Source: Rhynchopus euleeides
Lineage: Eukaryota > Euglenozoa > Diplonemea > Diplonemida > Diplonemidae
Assembly: GCA_963210315.1 (NCBI GenBank)
Contig: OY723261.1
Coordinates: 682,001 to 746,000 of the forward strand
Direction of reading: 5' to 3'
Length of the DNA stretch: 64,000 nt
Under the pieces are notes generated by a model. That model was not told the origin of the DNA, ran no database searches, and was given only the letters and a program-made list of their open reading frames with translations. The translations under genes were made by a program, and so were the position numbers. The first letter of the stretch is position 1. Each line of letters starts with the position of its first letter. Positions 1 through 12,349 of the stretch are shown here, in pieces.

Positions 1-3000
1 GGGGAAACTATCGTGGGAATCTCCACGGTGCGGGGAAACTACCCTGGGAATCTCTGCGGTGCGGGGAAACTATCGTGGGAATCTCTGCGGTGAGGGGAAA
101 CTATGCTGGGAATCTCCACGGTGCGGGGAAACTATGCTGGGAATCTCCGTGGTGCGGGAAAACTATCGTGGGAATCTCCGCGGTGCGGGGACACTACCCT
201 GGGAATCTCTGCGGTGCGGGGAAACTATCGTGGGAATCTCTGCGGTGATGGGAAACCATGCTGGGAATCTCCACGGTGCGGGGAAACTATTTTGGGAATC
301 TCTGTGGTGCGGGGAAACTATCGTGGGAATCTCTGCGGTGAGGGGAAACTATGCTGGGAATCTCCACGGTGCGGGGAAACTACCGTGGGAATCTCCACGG
401 TGCGGGGAAACTATGCTGGGAATCGCCACGGTACGGGGAAATTAACCTGGGAGTCTCCGCGGTGCGGGGAAACTATGCTGGGAATCTCCACGGTGCGGGG
501 AAACTATCGTGGGAATCTCCACGGTGCGGGGAAACTACCGTGGGAATCTGCACGGTGCGGGGAAACTATGCTGGGAATCTCCACGCTGCGGGGAAATTAA
601 CCTGGGAGTCTCCGCGGTGCGGGGAAACTATCGTGGGAATCTCCACGGTGCGGGGAAACTATGCTAGGAATCTCCACGGTGCGGGGAAACTACCCTGGGA
701 ATCTCTGCGGTGCGGGGAAAATATGCTGGGAATCTCCACGGTGCGGGGAAACTATCATGGGAATCTCCACGGTGCGGGGAAACTACCCTGGGAATCTCTG
801 CGGTGCGGGGAAAATATGCTGGGAATCTATACGGTGCGGGGAAACTATGCTGGGAATCTCCACGGTGCGGGGAAATTAACCTGGGAATCTTCGCGGTGCG
901 GGGAAACTATGCTGGGAATCTCCACGGTGCGGGGAAACTACCTTGGGAATCTCCGCGGTGCGGGGAAACTAGGCTGGGAATCTCCACGGTGCGGGGAAAG
1001 TATCGTGGGAATCTCCACGGTGCGGGGAAATTAACCTGGGAATCTCCGCGGTGCGGGGAAACTATGCTGGGAATCTCCACGGTGCGGGGAAACTACCCTG
1101 GGAATCTCTGCGGTGAGGGGAAACCCTACTGGGAATCTCCACGGTGCGGGGAAACTATCCTGGGAATCTCTGCGGTGCGGGGAAACTATCGTGGGAATCT
1201 CTGCGGTGAGGGGAAACTATGCTGGGAATCTCCACGGTGCGGGGAAACTATGCTGGGAATCTCCGTGGTGCGGGGAAACTATCGTGGGAATCTCCGCGGT
1301 GCGGGGACACTACCCCGGGAATCTCTGCGGTGCGGGGAAACTATCGTGGGAATCTCTGCGGTGATGGGAAACCATGCTGGGAATCTCCACGGTGCGGGGA
1401 AACTATTTTGGGAATCTCTGCGGTGCGGGGAAACTATCGTGGGAATCTCTGCGGTGAGGGGAAACTATGCTGGGAATCTCCACGGTGCGGGGAAACTATC
1501 CTGGGAATCTCTGCGGTGCGGGGAAACTATCGTGGGAATCTCTGCGGTGAGGGGAAACTATGCTGGGAATCTCCACGGTGCGGGGAAACTATGCTGGGAA
1601 TCTCCGTGGTGCGGGGAAACTATCGTGGGAATCTCCGCGGTGCGGGGACACTACCCTGGGAATCTCTGCGGTGCGGGGAAACTATCGTGGGAATCTCTGC
1701 GGTGATGGGAAACCATGCTGGGAATCTCCACGGTGCGGGGAAACTATTTTGGGAATCTCTGCGGTGCGGGGAAACTATCGTGGGAATCTCTGCGGTGAGG
1801 GGAAACTATGCTGGGAATCTCCACGGTGCGGGGAAACTACCGTGGGAATCTCCACGGTGCGGGGAAACTATGCTGGGAATCGCCACGGTACGGGGAAATT
1901 AACCTGGGAGTCTCCGCGGTGCGGGGAAACTATGCTGGGAATCTCCACGGTGCGGGGAAACTATCGTGGGAATCTCCACGGTGCGGGGAAACTACCGTGG
2001 GAATCTGCACGGTGCGGGGAAACTATGCTGGGAATCTCCACGGTGCGGGGAAATTAACCTGGGAGTCTCCGCGGTGCGGGGAAACTATCGTGGGAATCTC
2101 CACGGTGCGGGGAAACTATGCTGGGAATCTCCACGGTGCGGGGAAACTACCCTGGGAATCTCTGCGGTGCGGGGAAAATATGCTGGGAATCTCCACGGTG
2201 CGGGGAAACTATCGTGGGAATCTCTGCGGTGAGGGGAAACCATGCTGGGAATCTCCACGGTGCGGGGAAACTATCATGGGAATCTCCACGGTGCGGGGAA
2301 ACTACCCTGGGAATCTCTGCGGTGCGGGGAAAATATGCTGGGAATCTCCACGATGCGGGGAAACTATGCTGGGAATCTCCACGGTGCGGGGAAATTAACC
2401 TGGGAATCTTCGCGGTGCGGGGAAACTATGCTGGGAATCTCCACGGTGCGGGGAAACTACCTTGGGAATCTCCGCGGTGCGGGGAAACTAGGCTGGGAAT
2501 CTCCACGGTGCGGGGAAAGTATCGTGGGAATCTCCACGGTGCGGGGAAATTAACCTGGGAATCTCCGCGGTGCGGGGAAACTATGCTGGGAATCTCCACG
2601 GTGCGGGGAAACTACCCTGGGAATCTCTGCGGTGAGGGGAAACCCTACTGGGAATCTCCACGGTGCGGGGAAACTATCCTGGGAATCTCTGCGGTGCGGG
2701 GAAACTATCGTGGGAATCTCTGCGGTGAGGGGAAACTATGCTGGGAATCTCCACGGTGCGGGGAAACTATCGTGGGAATCTCTGCGGTGCGGGGAAACTA
2801 TCGTGGGAATCTCTGCGGTGAGGGGAAACTATGCTGGGAATCTCCGCGGTACGGGGAAACTAACCTAGGAATCTCTCCGGTGCGGGGAAACTAGGCTGGG
2901 AATCTCTGCGGTGCGGGGAAACTATCGTGGGAATCTCCGCGGTGCGGGGAAACTAACCTAGGAATCTCTGCGGTGCGGGGAAACTATCGTGGGAATCTCC

Positions 3001-3255
3001 ACGGTGCGGGGAAACTACCTTGGGCATCTCCGCGGTGCGGGGAAACTAGGCTGGGAATCTCTGCGGTGCGGGGAAACTACCGTGGGAATCTCCACGGTGC
3101 GGGGAAACTAACCTGGGAATATCTGCGGTGCGGGGAAACTACCCTGGGAATCTCCACGGTGCGGGGAAACCACCCTGGGAATCTCCGCGGTGCGGGGAAA
3201 CTAACCTGGGAATCTCTGCGGTACGGGGAAACTATCGTGGGAATCTCTGCGGTGT
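1..3255. repeat. 31-bp minisatellite array, 105 units, left end off window
   Basis: Tandem units of the type GGGGAAACTATGCTGGGAAT followed by CTCCACGGTGC repeat every 31 bases. The GGGGAAA start falls at 1, 32 and so on to 3194 and 3225, so 105 units run without one net insertion or deletion; only substitutions separate them. Larger duplications are visible. A rare variant (ATCGCCACGGTACGG) recurs about 1457 bp (47 units) apart, near 421 and 1878. A second block recurs 341 bp (11 units) apart, at 1219 and 1560. One later copy has gained two whole units near 2200-2265. Because 31 is not a multiple of three and the unit lacks frequent stops, long spurious open frames run through it; I do not regard these as genes. 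Function (subtelomeric, centromeric or dispersed satellite) cannot be told from sequence. Confidence 0.97.
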
Positions 3256-5400
3256 GGAACAGCCTGCCTTACGGAGAACTCGTCCACATGGTTTCCGTTT
3301 GTCTGGGATTCTCTGTGTCCTTCCCGTCATTTCCACAACACATCCGGTGAATCTCGTCGCTTGGGGACCTACTGGGGAAATCTTCCCTGAAGACGGTCTC
3401 TGTGTGACCGTCTTCAGTCATCCAATGCCACCTAGACACACAGGAAGCGGTTCTGTGTGTGTTTTCGACACCTGGAACACCGTCTTCACCCCACAGACTT
3501 CGATTTCGTGGGTCTGGGGTCCTGGGACCCCATTTCTGGGACCTGGAAGGGGTCCACGTGCCTGTTTTTCGATAGCTACACTCTCAAAATTGGTAGTCCC
3601 GCCAGCTCTGTCACAAAACGTGTTTTTACGATTTTAAAAGCAAACGGCGAGCATTTAAGTCGTGAAGAGAGTTGAAGACGGTCCTCTAGGACCCCAAAAA
3701 GACCATATGGGGGGTTGGTACCGGCCGGAGAAGGTGTTTGTTGAAAAAGTAGTTTTTGTGCTTGAAATTTTCTCTGTCCGCCTCCCCTAAGGGTAGGGTG
3801 TTTTTTGTTTTTTTTTCTCACTCGTTTTCAATATTTTTTTCAGAAGGCATCATCAGGGGGGGCAGGGGCTTGTTTTATTTAGAAAAAATGGGGGGGGGGT
3901 TTTTTGGCGCAGCAAAAAAAATAAAAGAAGGCAAAAGCAAAAGGTCCCGCTTTGCTGTGCGCCATGCACGCGGCCCACCCCCCCCCCCACCCCCGCAGGT
4001 GCAGCCATGAAATCCGGGATTTGACCTCACCAGGTAGGTCGTGGCGGCCTTTTCTCCGTGGAATTGGACTTGTCTATTTTGTGATTCGAAAACTTGCGAC
4101 CCTCCCCCAGGAGGTTCCAGAGGGGGGTGACTCTAAGTGCCCAGAAGTGCGGAGAGGGGGTGGGGGAGGGGGGGGGACCTAGATTTATAACCACACCTGC
4201 ACAGCAACACGCACCCCACCCCACCCCCCCACCACTCCCTCCCCTCCCACACCCCACCAGCGTGGGGAGAAGGGTGGCGGGAGGTGGGAGGCAACATCAA
4301 TACCTGCTGAACTTTTGAATAAATTGGCAGTCCTTCTTCACTGGATAATAACGGGTGAAATCCCGAAACAGTGGCCCGTCTCAACGGGGCTGAGAGAGCG
4401 GGGGGTGGGGGAAGACGCGATCGGCCTGCGCGTGTCATGTTGGTCTGCGGCTGCTCGGCGTGGCTAGCTCAGCAGGCTCTGTCTACTTTGCATTTTTTTT
4501 GCTTCCACTTTTTTTTGCATGATTGGTGCCCTGCGAGAGGCACGGGCCACAAAAATAAATATTCGGTTCAAAAATCGTTCAATAAAAAAAATGGCATCCG
4601 GATGCAATAATCCGGTACTTACTACTGACCGAACACACCCCACCCCCTGTGTGGAGATGGTCTCTCCCGACCAGATGAAACGCCCCTAAGCACACACACA
4701 TCTCCAGGCGAGGTGGTCTTCCACGTTTACTGTGGTAATCACCCCACCTCCGACAGGGGATTCGTCCCTTGCGGCGGGCTCTTCACCTCCTGCTGGAAAC
4801 GCTATGAATGCCACCGCATCACCACCACCACCACCACCCCACCATAGGTGTGCCGGGGCATGCAGGTGAATGCGATGTCCCACAGAAAACCTGCAGGGGG
4901 TGCGGGGGTTGGGTGGGGCGTATCCCCCCTCAAAATGCAGAACTCCTGCCGCAATCACTGCAGAAACCAAAACGACTAAGTGGATCTTACAGGTAGAAGA
5001 GAGAGAGAGCAGCAGCAGCAGTAAAACAGGGGGCGGTTCTTCGAATCCCACACATGCTGTATTGGGGAAGGCGTAGGGTGGGGTGGGGTGGGTGTGGGAA
5101 GAGGGAGCGAAGTATTTCGCAACCTAGGGCCTTTTGCGCCGCAAACAGTGGTGACCTGCGTTGGTTTGCCCCAACTCTCAAAAAAGCAAACAGCAAGCCA
5201 GGCATGCCGGCACCCCCCGCCACCCCACACCCCACCCCACCCCCCCGGCCAAGTATCCACCACCAGAAAAAAACCCAGGATGAAATCGGATCTTCACGCT
5301 TCATACTGCATGATATAGCCAGAAGGCGGTTCTCACAGAGCAGCTTTGCGGAGGACCCTCTTTCCGTTTTGCTGGCGTTTTGGTAGTGTTGGGGCTACCC
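3256..5400. other. non-coding spacer after the minisatellite
   Basis: No convincing gene. It holds a short hairpin at about 3388-3417 (GAAGACGGTC and its complement GACCGTCTTC), several homopolymer A, T, C and G runs, a CA-type microsatellite around 4690 and a (CAC)n run around 4815-4840. Open frames here are short and rich in Pro, Gly and His, as expected from C- and G-tracts. Confidence 0.6.
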
Positions 5401-6438
5401 CACGGTGGGATCTTGTAAATTTTACATGTATAACTACAAGTATATACCGTATACGTAAATATTTTGGAACGTAAATATTATGGAACGTAAATATTATGGA
5501 ACGTAAATATTTTGGAACGCTGGTGGGTTGGCGTTCCAGATTTTTTTCGTTCCATAATATTTACAGGGCTTTCTGCGACTCGGGGACTTGGACCAGGTGA
5601 TCGGACGGCATGCAGAGTCCCTGACGGGACCTACTCGTGCACTTTTCGCGCGATTCCTGACGCAAGCCGTCCTCACCACCGAGTCCCCAACTGGCCCTGT
5701 AAATATTTTGGAACGTAAATATTATGGAACGGACCGGCCAAAAATGGGCCCGTTCCATAATATTTACGTTCCATAATATTTACGTATACGGTACATGTAT
5801 TATACATGTATAATACTTGCATGTCAACTATTATACATGTATAATACATGTATATGCCTGAAATATACATGTAAAATACATGTATATCAAGTAAAAATAC
5901 AAGTATAATACTTGCATGTCAACTATTATACATGTATTTTTACTTGATATACATGTATTTTACATGTATATTTCAGGCATATACATGTATTTTACATGTA
6001 TAATACTTGTCATGCAAGTATTATACATGTAAAATACTTGCATGACAAGTAAAATACTTGCATGCAAGTAAAATACATGTATTTTACTTGCATGCAAGTA
6101 TTTTACTTGTCATGCAAGTATTATACATGTATTTTACTTGTCATGCAAGTATTTTACATGCATAATACTTGCATGACAAGTATTATACATGTAAAATACA
6201 TGTAAATGCCTGAAATATACATGTAAAATACATGTATATCAAGTAAAAATACATGTATAATAGTTGACATGCAAGTATTATACTTGTATTTTTACTTGAT
6301 ATACATGTATTTTACATGTATATTTCAGGCATATACATGTATTATACATGTATAATAGTTGACATGCAAGTATTATACATGTATAATACATGTATATACT
6401 TGTAGTTATACATGTAAAATTTACAAGATCCCACCGTG
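5401..6438. mobile_element. CACGGTGG foldback element, copy 1
   Basis: The left end CACGGTGGGATCTTGTAAAT and the right end ATTTACAAGATCCCACCGTG are exact inverted complements. The complementarity continues for almost the whole element as nested AT-rich palindromes (ACATGTA, GCATGCAAG), with its centre near 6060-6090. Flanking dinucleotides are CC on both sides, consistent with a 2-bp target duplication. Without the insertion at 5447-5791 the element is about 690 bp, close to the homologous copy at 20558-26284 once that is stripped of insertions. It has no coding capacity. CACGG ends with a 2-bp duplication recall the CMC (CACTA/Mirage/Chapaev) group, but with no transposase in hand the superfamily is inference. 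Confidence 0.88.
5447..5791. mobile_element. TA-inserting TIR element nested in the foldback
   Basis: Ends are CCGTATACGTAAATATT and AATATTTACGTATACGG, with TA on both sides (5445-5446 and 5792-5793). Inside are repeated GGAACGTAAATATT(A/T)T(T/G) blocks and a GC-rich centre. The homologous foldback at about 20590-20605 reads straight through as AAGTATATACATG without this insert, which fixes both ends and the TA duplication. It is non-coding. Confidence 0.9.
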
Positions 6439-9400
6439 CCAGTGGAGGGTGGGGGTGGGGGGTGGTGAGGGGTGTGTGTGTTGTGGGGCGGGTGGGGAAG
6501 GCTGTGGGGATCACCTTCACTAAATGTGCCAAAACTGTATCAACGCAAATCTGCAAAGGGAAAAAATAGCCCCGCCTCCCCCCCCTCCCCCATGCCACAC
6601 GAAATGGGTAACAGGTTCCGTTTCTGGAGTCGCCAGAGCGAAGCTGCTCCACCATACCCACCCCCCTCCCCCCTCTGCACTGTTGGCGCGGAATCTCGAG
6701 ACAACGCATTGTGTCATTTGACACCAGATCGGCCAACACCCCACCACCCCCCCCCCCAGCCTCCCCGCAGCCCATTTTTCATGTTAGTTCAGATTCTGCA
6801 CAACCGCACAACTTTTTTTTTAATTTTACTTTTTTTTTGAATTTTTGGGGTCTGAAAAAAATGCACAGTTCTTGCGAGAAAAAGAAGAGATATCACTGCC
6901 GGATGAGGTAACTCAGGGACGTGGGGGGGGGGGGGGGTGTTCTTGAAAGGCAGGCACTTGGGTAAGGGGGGACGGGGGGGAGGGATTTCGGGTAAGGCTT
7001 TTGGCTGGCCCATCCCCAACCAAAAAGGCGACATACAGAAACCAACCGAATGCGCACCTTCCCGGAGCGAGGTGGCGGTACTGACCTGGGACTGACGCAG
7101 GTCTCTAGTGCTGATGCTTGTTTGCCGGGCCGGCAAACCCATGAGTCTCTCGCGACGGCTTATTGATGCTCGAGAGGGATAGATCAGATGGGGGCAGGGG
7201 GGGGGGGGGGGTGAAGGCAGAGTTTGTGCTGGGCCCTCGACTGCGCACTCCATACCCATACCTCCTCACCGTCTGGGAAGGTGAGTAGGGGAGGCAGTGG
7301 TGGGGATCGGACTTACATGAACACGCAGCGCACTCTTGTCACACATACACATATGAATATTTTTTGGAAAGCGTCAGTGGCACCTGGCAGGGTCAGGCCA
7401 GTAAACCTACCCTTCAGGCCATAGGTAGGCACGCCGACAGCCGAGGCTGGAATGTTTGTGCCAGCAGTTCGAACCATCCCACCCCCACCCCGCCCCCGTT
7501 TAGGTACATCAAAGCTTGTTCTGTGAAGACACTGCCTTCGCAGGGGTCTGCTGGTTTTGCGAACACCGCATGGTTTCGGCGGCAAAACCCAGCCATACAT
7601 TGGATCTTTTGATGGACGGAGAAGGGAGAGAGGGGGTGGTGCCACGCTTGGTATGGTGTGAAAGCAAGGCGCGAAAGAAAAATCAAAAAAAAATATTTTT
7701 CGCAATTCTCTGCGACAGCCTTGAAGGGCAGGACAACGAGCCCGAGAATCACCCCCCCCACCCCCTGCATCCATGCCGGGGCGAGTTGGCTGTGCCGGTG
7801 CGGCACAGGTTGTGACCCAGAGAGAGCTCACGGTTTTGCCCGTCAGAGTGAAGGAGATCCCCGCCCGCCGCCACTCCCTGAAATAATGGTTTGGTGTCAC
7901 GAATCACAAGGAACTGCGAGAGACATATGACTATTTTTTGGCGACCACCCACCAACCTGACGAGACCAGGGGCAGTGGTAATAGTTTTTGATATTGTTTC
8001 CAAGTTTCACACCGCAACTGGCCACCCCCCCCCCCCACTCTTTTGTTTGGCATCGATGATGTTTTTGTTTTTTATATTTTACTGGGCAAATAGACTAAAT
8101 GCCACTCACAGCAAAAAAAACACTAAGCTGTGTGTTCTACTCGATGCGTTCACCAGGCCTCCCAAGCCATCCCAAAACCCTCCCACTCTTCTTACCACTT
8201 CACTCACGCACACCTCCTTGTCGGAGGACTAATGACACAGAACCCCTTTTAGAAGCCATTGCATTGCAACTGATCACTGAACTGATATATGGTCACGCAC
8301 ATTTGTCGGGGCGGGAGGGATGAGGGTGATGGCTGAGGAAGCAGAAGGATCGGGCAGTAAAAGGACGGGAGGGGCACTCGAGGCTGGGTGGGGCTGGGGC
8401 ACATGTGGGTGGGGGGCGTGGGGTAGGGGGTATTGAGGCCCGAAGACACAGAGAAAGAAGAAGAGAACCCCCGGTTCGAAGGCAGAAGCACGCCCATGCG
8501 GTGCAACTGTACACAGAACAGTCGGAACTACCTTCAGTCGAACCCTTCTCTGAAGGCGAAGGGCCTGTGAAAATGGCATTCAGGTTATCCGAAAGCTTCT
8601 GCTGTCTGAGTTACTCCGCTAATCACTCTGTCGCTCGTCACGAGTTAAAACTGGCAGGGGAAAACCGCATCGCCGACACGGCTGGTGTGGCGGGGTACCT
8701 TTGAACAGCAGAACCTCAAATTCCTGTCAGAGATTCCCCGGAGTGATTTGGGCTGCGCTGCTCTGGCAATGCACACAGGAGCCACAGGATTTGGGAGATG
8801 CTGCATGCCCCTGCACACCGCACACCCCAGGCCGGAAAGCCGCGCGCGATTTTCTTGTGTGAGAACACCATACACTCCTGCCGTGCAGAATCAACAGACT
8901 TATCTGCAGAGCACTCCCACCGACACAACCCACACACCACAGTCGACCGCCCCACCCCCCGTCACCTTGCAGTGCAGGATTGAGAGGCAGAGCAGGTGGA
9001 AGGGGCGTTAGATTCGCCACCAGATGGTGTTGCTTCTGCCTCCCGAAGAGAGGTCTCGCAATGCCGATGCCTTGCCCACAGTGGCTAGATGCCCGCAGCC
9101 CCTCAAAGTCAGGCGGCAACCGCCAACGCCTCCATTTACCCCACCCCCCCCCCCCCTCTCTCCCCTGCCGTTTTTAACCTATCAGGTAGCGCAAAAACGC
9201 CAACTCTGCACACAACAGACAAACACGTATAAATCACGCCCTTTCATTTCGTTCGAAAAGGTTCTTTGTTCTGATCTTCTTTCGCTTAAGCTGCCACGCT
9301 TCTTTGTGGATACCCACCGACAGATGGGCTGGGTGTTTTTATTTTTTTTGCTGCTGGGAGGGGGGGCTGTTGTCGGGGAGAGAGAGAGAGAGAGAGTTGA

Positions 9401-10602
9401 GGGGCTGTGAGTGGGTTTGGGGAACCTGAAAATGAAAAGCACCAGAACCCCGGCAACAACAAGTGCCGCCTCTTGCCACCAAACGGTGAAACTCGACTCT
9501 CTCATTCGAATGGGAGGGGCCAACTGAAGCACAGGAAACTGCACGGCAGAACCTCGACAGGCCCCAGCAGCTCTCCAGTTTTGTTGTTGTCTGTATAAGT
9601 GGCTGGGGGGTGGGTGCAAAATATAGGTTGACAGGGTCAACAATAGGGGGGATGGTTGGTCAAGGTTGGCGCTTTAGCCGACGAGATAGGGCTGATGTCA
9701 TGCCAAACGGCGAAAAAACTGATCCGCAGAGAGAGAGAGAGAGAAGGGAGGGGGGGGTGATGGGTGAGGCGATACTTTTATATACGGAAAGCTGTTGCAG
9801 ACAAATATTAGCAGCGCACGACAAAACTCACGCACAATGCACACAATTGGCTGCGGATTGAACGATTTTTGAACTGTTTGTTTTCAGCACACCACGACAT
9901 GGGCGGAAGGTGTCACGATTCTTCGTGCCCTTGTGCCCCACACTCACGACCCCATCATTAGCAGGAGTGCGAGTGTGGAAGCGGCAACGCATCAAGGAAA
10001 CGGACGCAAAAAAAAATAATGCAGTGGCACACTTCTTGCCCGTTCTCTCTTCCTGGCCACTACCACCAGATCAACGAGCTGCCTGGTTGAGGGGAATAGA
10101 ATGCATAAAACCGCACTCTGTGCGTCACACAATAATTCTTCTGGCAACACCCACACCCCCCCCCCGCCCCCTGTGCACACAACCCCGCTCCCAAGGGAAT
10201 ACTGGCTCCTTGTGATGAGATTGCACTGGGGCACATGAGCCGCGATGCACGCACACGGCTACAACACAACACGCCACAACAGCCCTCCTTTCGACAGAGA
10301 CAACGGAGCACGGGTTTGATAGCAGCGACAGGAGTATGAGGGAGAAAGAACGAGAGACGCGCAGTGGTCATCCCTTGAGACTCTCTCGCCTGCAAAATCA
10401 CTCGAGGGGGGGTGGGAAGAGGGGGGGGGGGGAAGATAACCAACCATTGGGTGGGCCATTTTGCTCTGGATCAAAACCGTATCAGTGTGACACCTGTGTG
10501 ACTTGGGTCACTTTGCTTCACTTTTTGAGAGCAAATTCGGCATCCAACAGGGGGGAGGGGGGGGCAGAATAAAGCGAGCGTGAAAGGGGAAGGGGTGGGG
10601 GG
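6439..10602. other. non-coding, homopolymer-rich interval
   Basis: No gene is supported. The interval has many G or C runs of ten or more (for example near 6925-6940, 7198-7212 and 8028-8038), GA runs near 9380 and 9730, and T/A tracts. Two similar phrases occur near 7350 and 7930 (CATATGA followed by a T-rich stretch and TTTTTTGG); a third similar phrase is near 60015. Their meaning is unknown. Confidence 0.55.
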
Positions 10603-11840
10603 CAGTGATGTGCCGATGTATATATACGCCAATGTATATATACGTATATACATGGTATGACAAAGGTCTTAATAAGAAAAGGATCTTTTCACTTCTTTCT
10701 TAAGACGTCTTAATGCAGGTGCTGCATTAAATTTCTTAAATTAATGACCCCCATTATTTTTAAGAAATGCAGGATTTCTTAAGATTTCTTAATGAAATGA
10801 TGGACATTATTTCCATATCTCCCAGCATTAAAAATGTCCATCATTCTGAAAAAGATCTTTTAAGATCTTTTTCAGAATGATGGACATTAAAATGCTAGGC
10901 ATTAAGAAACACGTCTTAAGAAATCAGTAAGAAATCTTTAAGAAATAGCCCTTTCGGCATTACATTAAGACGTCTTAAGAAATTTCGAGATTTCTTAACA
11001 TTTCTTGCAAGATCTTTGTCATACCATGTATATATACGTTCGGAGGTCCCGAAAATCCGGAAATATACGTCCCCTATGTAATTCCCTGTTGCACGGTGGC
11101 CAGGTCACTGTGGGGTCACCTGGGTGGGATCTCCCACAGGATATGTTGAGTGGGTATATCCCGCTCTGTGCCTTCGACAGATACTTCCCTTGGAACGAAG
11201 TGAAACGCCAATCCGGCTGCCCACAGGGTGTTCCGCTTCGGTTGTGCCGCACCTTACGTGGCCACATGTTGTTGGGCAGTTCGAAAGACACCGCCCTCCC
11301 CTGTGCACAGTGGAACCTGTGCAGAGGGGAGGTGCCTTTCTGAGTCCCTTACTGAGTGGCGACGGGGCACCCAGGTATTGACTGGTGGTGACCATGCTGT
11401 GCTGGAGTCTTTCCAAAGACGACACATCGTTTTTGGTCGTGTTCGCCCGGAGACGGCGTTTGATGGGATAACGCGAGTACGGCACCTGGGCACCGATCAG
11501 GTAGTGGGCAATGCTGGTGATGCAACGTTTCCTTACCTCGCCAAGGTGGCGCCAAGACTGAGCAATGTTCCCGACTCTCGAAGAACGAGCGGCGCTCGTC
11601 TAGTAGGACCCGTACCAGGACCGCGAAGCGTGCCCGGCTAGCGTAAGGGTGGACAGCCAAGCTGTGTCCCACATACTGTGCACCTTCGGGATCGTGGACC
11701 CTCTCCACCCACACATTGCCCACAGGAAGAACGTAACGTATATTGCAACGTATATGCGTATATATACGTATATATACGCCATGTATATATACGTATATAT
11801 ACGTTCAAGATCCGGATATACGTCGTATAGCACATCACTG
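10603..11840. mobile_element. possible hAT-like non-autonomous element with CAGTG ends
   Basis: The left end CAGTGATGTGC and the right end GCACATCACTG are exact 11-base inverted repeats. Each is followed inwards by GTATATATACG tandem blocks. CAGTG fits the CAGNG rule of hAT ends. GGTGGGGG lies on both sides (10594-10601 and 11841-11848) but is displaced by one G on the left, perhaps by slippage in a G-run. The interior (11040-11740) has short open frames only, none recognised. The nested element at 10651-11028 sits in its left arm. Confidence 0.5.
10651..11028. mobile_element. small palindromic element related to the transposase element
   Basis: Ends are CATGGTATGACAAAGGTCTT on the left and AAGATCTTTGTCATACCATG on the right, flanked on both sides by TATATA (6 bp). 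The body is AT-rich with repeated AAGATCTT/TTCTTAA motifs. At its centre is a perfect palindrome with 27-base arms (about 10833-10888: AATGTCCATCATT... ending AAGATCTT, TT, then the complement). About 14 of the first 20 terminal bases match the ends of the transposase-bearing element at 21025-25874, and the duplication length is the same, so this is a plausible non-autonomous partner. Confidence 0.85.
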
Positions 11841-12349
11841 GGTGGGGGGGGGGTCTGTTGGGTGCGTTACCCTGAGATGTGTTGAGAACAACGCGACCAG
11901 TGCCCCACTCTGGGTGCACGTTACTGCACACCAAACCCGGCTAGGGGGGTGAGGGAACACATGGTGTGGCCAGCTCCCTGTGGATGCATCACCGACCACA
12001 CCTGCTATTCCTGTTTTAGATTTCACGCATGGAAAAATCTGTTCGGCACACGGGTAGGGATTTTTTTTGGGAATATTTTTTTTTTGCTTTCGCTCTCTTC
12101 TGTCACGCCCCACCTTGGAACGACAAGAGGCACGCCCTTCACACACAGTGAAAGGGCGTGTGGGGGAGAGGGGTGGGGCAACGAAATGAAAACAGCAGGG
12201 ACGATGCACAAAGACAAATAAACCGAACAGTATGAAGGAGGGAGGGAGGGTAGGGGGGAACAGGGGTGTTGTCCCATGGGGTGTGGGGGAGGGGGGGGGG
12301 GGTGTATTTCTTCCGCGCAGCTTGTTGTTGTTGTTGTTGTTGTTGTTGT

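Noticed and set aside
59-3350. Several long plus-strand frames of up to 331 codons with a 31-residue repeat
   Set aside because: They are translations of the 31-bp minisatellite in all three phases. Open frames are forced by the unit sequence, and no phase is favoured.
4455-4575. tRNA-like A-box (TGGCTAGCTCAGCAGG) with GGTTCAAAAAT about 100 bp later
   Set aside because: The second box lacks the conserved CC, the spacing is long, and no cloverleaf stems could be drawn.
5800-6400. Repeated short palindromes resembling a CRISPR array
   Set aside because: They are parts of one large inverted-repeat element with no unique spacers, in a eukaryotic context.
11092-11100. Isolated CACGGTGG
   Set aside because: No partner CCACCGTG at a reasonable distance and no matching flanks; probably chance or a remnant.
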